The position numbers and the translations under genes are program-made. A model generated the notes under the pieces. It was given only the letters and a program-made list of their open reading frames with translations. It was not told the origin of the DNA and ran no database searches. Below are positions 60,090 to 64,000 of a stretch of DNA of 64,000 nt, piece after piece. The first letter of the stretch is position 1; every line of letters starts with the position of its first letter. Source of the stretch: Saprospira grandis DSM 2844 (GTDB lineage: Bacteria; Bacteroidota; Bacteroidia; Chitinophagales; Saprospiraceae); contig NZ_JH719942.1 of assembly GCF_000275825.1 (NCBI RefSeq), positions 2,737,828-2,801,827 on the forward strand. Direction: 5' to 3'.

Positions 60090-60256
60090 GCCTAGGGACA
60101 AGCCCCCAGGCTAATCCAATGGAGTCAGCCCTGACAAGGGCCTCAAAGGCTGATATATACGGCTTGGCTAAATAGTTATTGCAGAGCAGGTCCTTATCCA
60201 AAGGCCCTCTTTAGAGGGCTGTCTAAAAAAGCTAGCCTAGGGGCTTGTCCCTAGGC
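60090..60256. mobile_element. MITE-like element RE2 copy 2
   Basis: The 167-bp element has inverted ends at 60090-60114 and 60232-60256, and the interior is about 85 percent like copy 1 by eye (CCAATGGAGTCAGCCCTGA, ATTGCAGAGCAG, AAGGCCCTCTTTAGAGGGCT). The two copies are in the same orientation, 1.8 kb apart, flanking the unknown gene and the 43-bp array. 60257-60499 holds a small hairpin (60334-60351) and the leader of dndC. Confidence 0.75.
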
Positions 60257-60499
60257 GCAGGAAAGGGTAGGCACAAAACTTTAAATAGACTCTAAAGCCC
60301 AGTTTGGCAGCCCTTGGGTTGGGGCATGAAAAAGCCCAAGCAAGCTTGGGCGGCAAAAAATAATTCTTCAAATCTATATAGGGTGGATAGTTGTGGGGGA
60401 GGTTTGCTTTAACTAAATTGGTTTTAGTCTGTTTAGGTGCTGTAATATGATACTATTAAGCCTTATATTGGGGCCCTTAAACATAAAACCTATTAAGAA

Positions 60500-61771
60500 A
60501 TGCTTAATGTCAGATATATTCTAGAGGAAATTAAAGATCAGTACTTAATCGATGATCGTCCTTGGATTATAGGATTTAGCGGGGGGAAAGATTCTTCAGC
60601 ACTTTTGCAATTTGTGTGGTATGCAATTAGAGAAATTCCAAAGGAAAAACTGACCAAGGAAATACACGTTGTTTGTAATGATACTCTTGTAGAGAACCCT
60701 ACGGTAGTACATTGGATTGACAAAAATTTAGATGCGATAGAAAGACAAGCCATTAAAGAAAAACTGCCTATTGTTGTTGCTAAAACAACACCAGCACTTG
60801 ATGATAGTTTTTGGGTAAATTTAATAGGCAAAGGTTATCCTGCTCCAAACAGATTTTTTAGATGGTGTACTGAGAGATTAAAAATAAATCCTACTACAAA
60901 ATACATAAAAGAACAAGTAGCAAAGAAAGGAGAAGTTATTATCTTATTGGGAACTAGAAAAGATGAGAGCTCTAATAGAAAAAAATCTATAGAGAGATAT
61001 CAAATTTCCAATAATAGGTTAAGACGCCATGTAGAACTAAATCTTGCATATATTTTTGCGCCGATAAAAGAGGTGACTACAAATGAAATATGGCAATATT
61101 TACTACAGGCACCTTCTCCATGGAATGGAACAAACAGAGACCTAATAACACTCTATAGAAATGGTACAGGTGGTGATTGTCCTTTAGTTATTGATACGAC
61201 AACTCCATCATGTGGACAGAGTAGGTTCGGCTGCTGGGTATGTACTGTTGTTAACAGAGATAAGTCAATGGAGGCTTTGATTGATAACGGAGATGAGCAT
61301 CTAGAACCTTTACTAGATTTGAGAGATTGGTTGGTAGAAAACAGAGACAAAGATAAATACCGCCAAATGAAATTGCGAGATGGACGTCCTGGAAAGGGGC
61401 CATATAATATAGATACAAGAGAATATCTTTTAAGGAGATTGCTTGAAGCGGAAAAGGAGTCAGGCGAAAGTTTGATTACGTCTCAAGAGCTAAAAGCAAT
61501 TCAGATTATATGGCAGATGGATGGCTTCTATAATAATGTGTACGAGACTTACTATAAGGTATATGGACAGACAAAAACATATGAGATGACAGCAAAAGAC
61601 AAACTGCTCCAAGAGCAACAGAACGCATTAAAAGATAAGTGTCTTCAAGAAGGCATTGATCCAGACAAAATGTTAAACTTGGTGAAGAACGAAAAGGATA
61701 AAAAGCTCCTAAAAAAACGCAAAAACATTATTAAAATCATTGACAAAGTCATAGAGTCAGAATTAGCATAA
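60500..61771 (+). CDS. dndC: DNA phosphorothioation sulfurtransferase DndC
   Basis: The 423-aa protein has the PAPS-reductase-like ATP-pyrophosphatase motif IIGFSGGKDSSALLQ (SGGKDS), then EIHVVCNDTLVENPTVVHWI, RFFRWCTERLKINP, LLGTRKDESSNRKKSI, and a C-terminal cysteine cluster in SCGQSRFGCWVCTVVNRDKSM (a 4Fe-4S-type CxxxxxxCxxC). This combination is specific to DndC, which with DndD and DndE puts sulfur into the DNA backbone at short motifs. Codon use is AT-rich, unlike most of the window, suggesting transfer. The dndD ATG follows 7 bases after the stop. Neither dndA, dndB nor dndE is present beside it. Confidence 0.95.
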   Translation: MLNVRYILEEIKDQYLIDDRPWIIGFSGGKDSSALLQFVWYAIREIPKEKLTKEIHVVCNDTLVENPTVVHWIDKNLDAIERQAIKEKLPIVVAKTTPALDDSFWVNLIGKGYPAPNRFFRWCTERLKINPTTKYIKEQVAKKGEVIILLGTRKDESSNRKKSIERYQISNNRLRRHVELNLAYIFAPIKEVTTNEIWQYLLQAPSPWNGTNRDLITLYRNGTGGDCPLVIDTTTPSCGQSRFGCWVCTVVNRDKSMEALIDNGDEHLEPLLDLRDWLVENRDKDKYRQMKLRDGRPGKGPYNIDTREYLLRRLLEAEKESGESLITSQELKAIQIIWQMDGFYNNVYETYYKVYGQTKTYEMTAKDKLLQEQQNALKDKCLQEGIDPDKMLNLVKNEKDKKLLKKRKNIIKIIDKVIESELA

Positions 61772-61778
61772 GTCTACT

Positions 61779-62912
61779 ATGAGAATTACAAGAGTAAAAT
61801 TTAAAAACTTTAAACCTTACTGCGGAGAAGTAAGCGTTGATTTAACGCCAGACAAAGAGAAAAATATTATTCTTGTTGGTGGAGAAAACGGTAGAGGGAA
61901 AACCAGTTTTCTTATAGGGGTGGTTTGGTGCTTATATGGAAAAACCATTAAGCAAGTAGATCAAATCTTTAAAGAAGAGGTAGGAAGTACCTATGGCCGT
62001 TTTTTAGATAGTTCATTAAACTGGGAAGCTAAAAAGAAAGGGGTTGAGTCCTTCTCTATAGAGATTGACTTAACCAATATCTCATTTAGTTCAACAGGAG
62101 AGGAGGATAAGAAAGCAGATATAAAGCTTATTCGTGATTACAATGTCAAGACAGCTAAAGAGACATTTACAGTTCTTGTTGATGGAGAAGAGATGTCTCT
62201 GCTATCAACTGATGATGAAAAAACATATTTTGTTAATCAATATCTAGTGCCTTTAGAAATAGCAAAGTTTGTCTTTTTTGATGCAGAAAAAATAGCAGAA
62301 ATAGCCTCGTTAAAACCAAAGGATCAGGCTTTATTGATCAATAAGGCTTTTGGTCAAATATTAGGGCTAGATACATATGAACATCTACTAGCAGATTTAG
62401 ATATTTATAAAGGGATTGAGCAGAAAGCTGTAGCCAGTAATGATGTTAAATTAAGCATTACCAACCTTGAGGCAGAACTAGCTAAGGTTAAGCTTCAAAT
62501 CAAAGAGATAAAAAAGGAGCGGAGTAATATTGAAGAAAAAGTATCAGAGTTAGAGGAGGATATTAGTCTATATACTAATGAGCTAATTCGACGAGGACAT
62601 GGATCTCTTGGTGAAAATATTGATGAGCTTCGGGAAAAGGAACAACAGTTAAATGTTGAGTTAGAAAAAGCCTCTACACGTTTTAATAATGCCACAGAGC
62701 TAATACCTCTATCTATTATTGCTCATAAATTAGCTGAGGCTTGCGAACATATTGATAAGGAGGAACAAATTCAGAATGCAGTAATAGAGAAAAATGCAAT
62801 TGCTGAGAAAACAAAAGAATTTACAGATAAGCTTTTTGGTCAAGCTCCATTGATGCCAGAAGATGATGATATTAACATAGAGCAAAGATTTTTTTATTAT
62901 GAGTTTGTTTAA
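61779..62912 (+). pseudogene. dndD: dndD, truncated after about 373 codons by an IS element
   Basis: The reading frame begins like DndD: MRITRVKFKNFKPYCGEVSV, Walker A GGENGRGKTSF (about residues 34-44), a D-loop-side phrase FVFFDAEKIAEIASLKPKDQ, and a coiled coil (about 220-330) rich in Glu/Lys. SMC-like ATPases of this family are about 650-700 aa, with the second ATPase half (signature and Walker B) at the C-terminus. That half is missing: the frame runs into the IS end at about 62900 and stops at 62910-62912 with the foreign residues EFV. The DNA phosphorothioation system is therefore incomplete here. Confidence 0.9.
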
Positions 62913-63829
62913 AAATTTCGTTTTAGGAAAATAAGTATAAAGGCTAAATAGTGTAGACTCGCCCAGTTGTCGGCTTTTCTTTCAAAACGAATGAGTAAAA
63001 TTTTGAATGCGTCAATCCATGCGTTAGTTCGCTCAACAGAAAAGCGTTCTTTGTAAAGTTCCTCATCTATAATATCTTGATAATAAGCTTTTTTTCTATT
63101 TCTTTTGTTGTGGTCAATATTAGGGATAATGCCCATTTTTTGGTCAGTTTTCTCTAAGTTTTTTGTCTATCAAACCCTGCATCAGCATTCATAAATAAAC
63201 CATCAGGAGAGATGTCTGAAAGCTGCAGATCGGCAAGCATTTTTTGGTAAATGACTCTCGATTTCAAACAAATCATTATGGTTTCCCGCAAAAGGCGGAG
63301 ACATAGCGATTGGCAGCCCATTTTTATCTGTGAGAAAGAGAGCATTTGTGGTTTTGGACTTTTTCGGCCCTGATAACCCACAGCTTCGCCCCCTCTTTTC
63401 GCTGGGGTATGACTTCCGTCAAGCTGTATACTAGATAAATCTAAACAAGATTTTTCATGGGCTAGAAATTGGATCCACACTTTTTGCCAAATACCAGACT
63501 CGGACCAGCTATTGAAGTAGTAATATACTGTTTGCCAGCAAATTAGAACTTACGTACAAAAAAAGATTGTATCGGTAATTCTCTCCACTGACAACCTGTT
63601 TTAAGCCTATAAATTATCGCTTTAACAATTTGCCACAGAGGCGCTTTGGTTTTTCGAGCCAATTTTTTTCGGGAAAAATGCTAATATTTTTCCGTAATAA
63701 ATTCTTTTGATAAATTCACAACCATGTTGCAAAGCCTTTTTTTGTTTTTGTCGTAATCAACAATAATAAGCGCTTTGCAGCATTTTTTTTGCCTTAGTCT
63801 AGCTGCTGACTAAAAAATTTAAACAAGCT
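62902..63829 (-). mobile_element. IS5-type insertion sequence, decayed
   Basis: About 928 bp, bounded by imperfect inverted repeats: GAGTTTGTTTAAAAATTTCG at the left end (about 62900) and, read inward from the right end, GAGCTTGTTTAAATTTTTTA (63830). The transposase inside is broken. I find no convincing target duplication; the outer flanks (TTATTAT and AAGTTAAAG) differ. That, and the missing rest of dndD beyond it, suggests an adjacent deletion. Confidence 0.8.
62909..63780 (-). pseudogene. IS5-family (ISL2-like) transposase, frameshifted remnants
   Basis: Fragments in three frames make up one transposase. An N-terminal part (KTKAPLWQIVKAIIYRLKTGCQWRELP) lies before 63560, then SSIQLDGSHTPAKRGGEAVGYQGRK near 63370-63440 (DDE start, Asp in LDGSHTPAK), a frame change, NADAGFDRQK near 63180, then KNRNKRNRKKAYYQDI-type sequence and the C-terminal ERTNAWIDAFKILLIRFERKADNWASLHYLAFILIFL. 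The last phrase is diagnostic of IS5-family ISL2/IS427 groups. At least two frameshifts and stop codons make it inactive. Confidence 0.82.
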
Positions 63830-63850
63830 CAAGTTAAAGTATCCAACTCA

Positions 63851-64000
63851 ATGGCTTTACTCACGCGTAGCACACTCAAAAATTTATTCAAAAGGGGGAT
63901 GGTCCCCACTGAAGTGAACTTTGCCGACCTTATCGACTCTACGGTCAATAAAGTAGACGATGGTTTTTCCCAAAGTTCAACTGAGGGCCTTATGTTGGCC
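63851..64000 (+). CDS. Start of a probable tail/injection-system-associated protein (partial)
   Basis: The frame is open from the ATG at 63851 to the window edge (50 codons). The N-terminus MALLTRSTLKNLFKRGMVPT and then EVNFADLIDSTVNKVDDGFS resembles a segment (STLKxxFxRGxxPTExxFADLIDSxxNKxDDG) that I recall at the start of Bacteroidota and cyanobacterial proteins near phage-tail or contractile injection clusters. That association is from memory and is tentative. It begins 21 bases after the IS end, with no remnant of dndD in between. Confidence 0.5.
   Translation, partial: MALLTRSTLKNLFKRGMVPTEVNFADLIDSTVNKVDDGFSQSSTEGLMLA

Noticed and set aside
60334..60351. Hairpin GCCCAAG/CTTGGGC as a terminator or regulator of dndC
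   Set aside because: On the + strand it is followed by As, not Ts, and on the minus strand no gene leads into it; significance is unclear.
61779..62912. Intact short DndD variant
   Set aside because: The last codons lie in the IS end and the second ATPase half is absent, so this is truncation and not a natural short form.

Overview
The window looks like chromosome of a Bacteroidota member close to Saprospira (Saprospiria). The support is: a PorP/SprF type IX secretion protein, a GWxTD protein, a DUF2723 (GT117) membrane protein, SpoIIM/DUF4129/DUF4350/MoxR genes in a row, no obvious Shine-Dalgarno sequences, and four promoters that fit the Bacteroidota consensus (TTTG or TTGG, exactly 19 nt, TAnnTTTG). 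The genus is an inference from this gene set and from the unusual GC-rich intergenic repeats.

Layout. 1-9.1 kb: a truncated two-domain parvulin isomerase, pdxJ, DoxX-like, nitroreductase, tRNA-Met(CAT), PorP/SprF, a lipoprotein, DUF3109 and a CPA1 antiporter. 9.1-10.4 kb: a gene-free block with a cluster of related hairpins and a 42-bp tandem array. 10.4-15.4 kb: an exported papain-like peptidase and the GT117 protein. 15.4-21.4 kb: an accessory mosaic of paralogous lipoproteins, duplicated repeat blocks, a stray gene-end fragment, and an unknown gene whose 5' end carries seven tandem GACA units (a likely phase-variation switch, apparently OFF here). 21.5-26 kb: acyl-CoA carboxylase beta subunit, a voltage-gated-type channel and MtaB. 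26.4-32.8 kb: a MORN-like secreted protein, then the spoIIM-DUF4129-DUF4350-moxR operon and a DUF3592 protein. 33-57.6 kb: mixed housekeeping and envelope genes (short asparaginase, zinc-ribbon membrane protein, LRR protein, MscS-type channel, HTTM protein, tRNA-Cys, VanX-like dipeptidase, smpB, DtxR-type regulator, GWxTD, YbaK, tatC, OmpA-like, M29 aminopeptidase, 3-hydroxyacyl-CoA dehydrogenase, K+ channel, SDR) ending in two tandem PorE-like proteins that carry a SPOR-like rather than an OmpA C-terminus. 57.6-64 kb: a second accessory region. It holds two copies of a 165-167 bp element with 25-bp inverted ends flanking an unknown gene and a 43-bp tandem array, then an AT-rich dndC-dndD' fragment cut by a decayed IS5-type element, then the start of a probable phage-tail or injection-system gene.

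Two structures stand out across the window. First, 18 copies of a modular GC-rich palindromic repeat (called RE1 here, roughly 120-400 bp) sit almost entirely between genes on either strand, about one per 3.5 kb. They share the core GGGCTCGCAGGTCTGCTCGG and carry interchangeable modules. Second, the two minisatellite arrays, unrelated in sequence, are both built from alternating half-units of about 21 bp, two helical turns.

Genes that plausibly work together: PorP/SprF with the two PorE-like proteins (type IX secretion/gliding envelope machinery); the MoxR-linked operon (membrane protein quality or assembly, role unproven); smpB with a cell-wall dipeptidase and a small secreted protein (overlapping operon); and dndC/dndD (DNA phosphorothioation, now incomplete). 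All functional calls come from reading motifs by eye; no database search was run.
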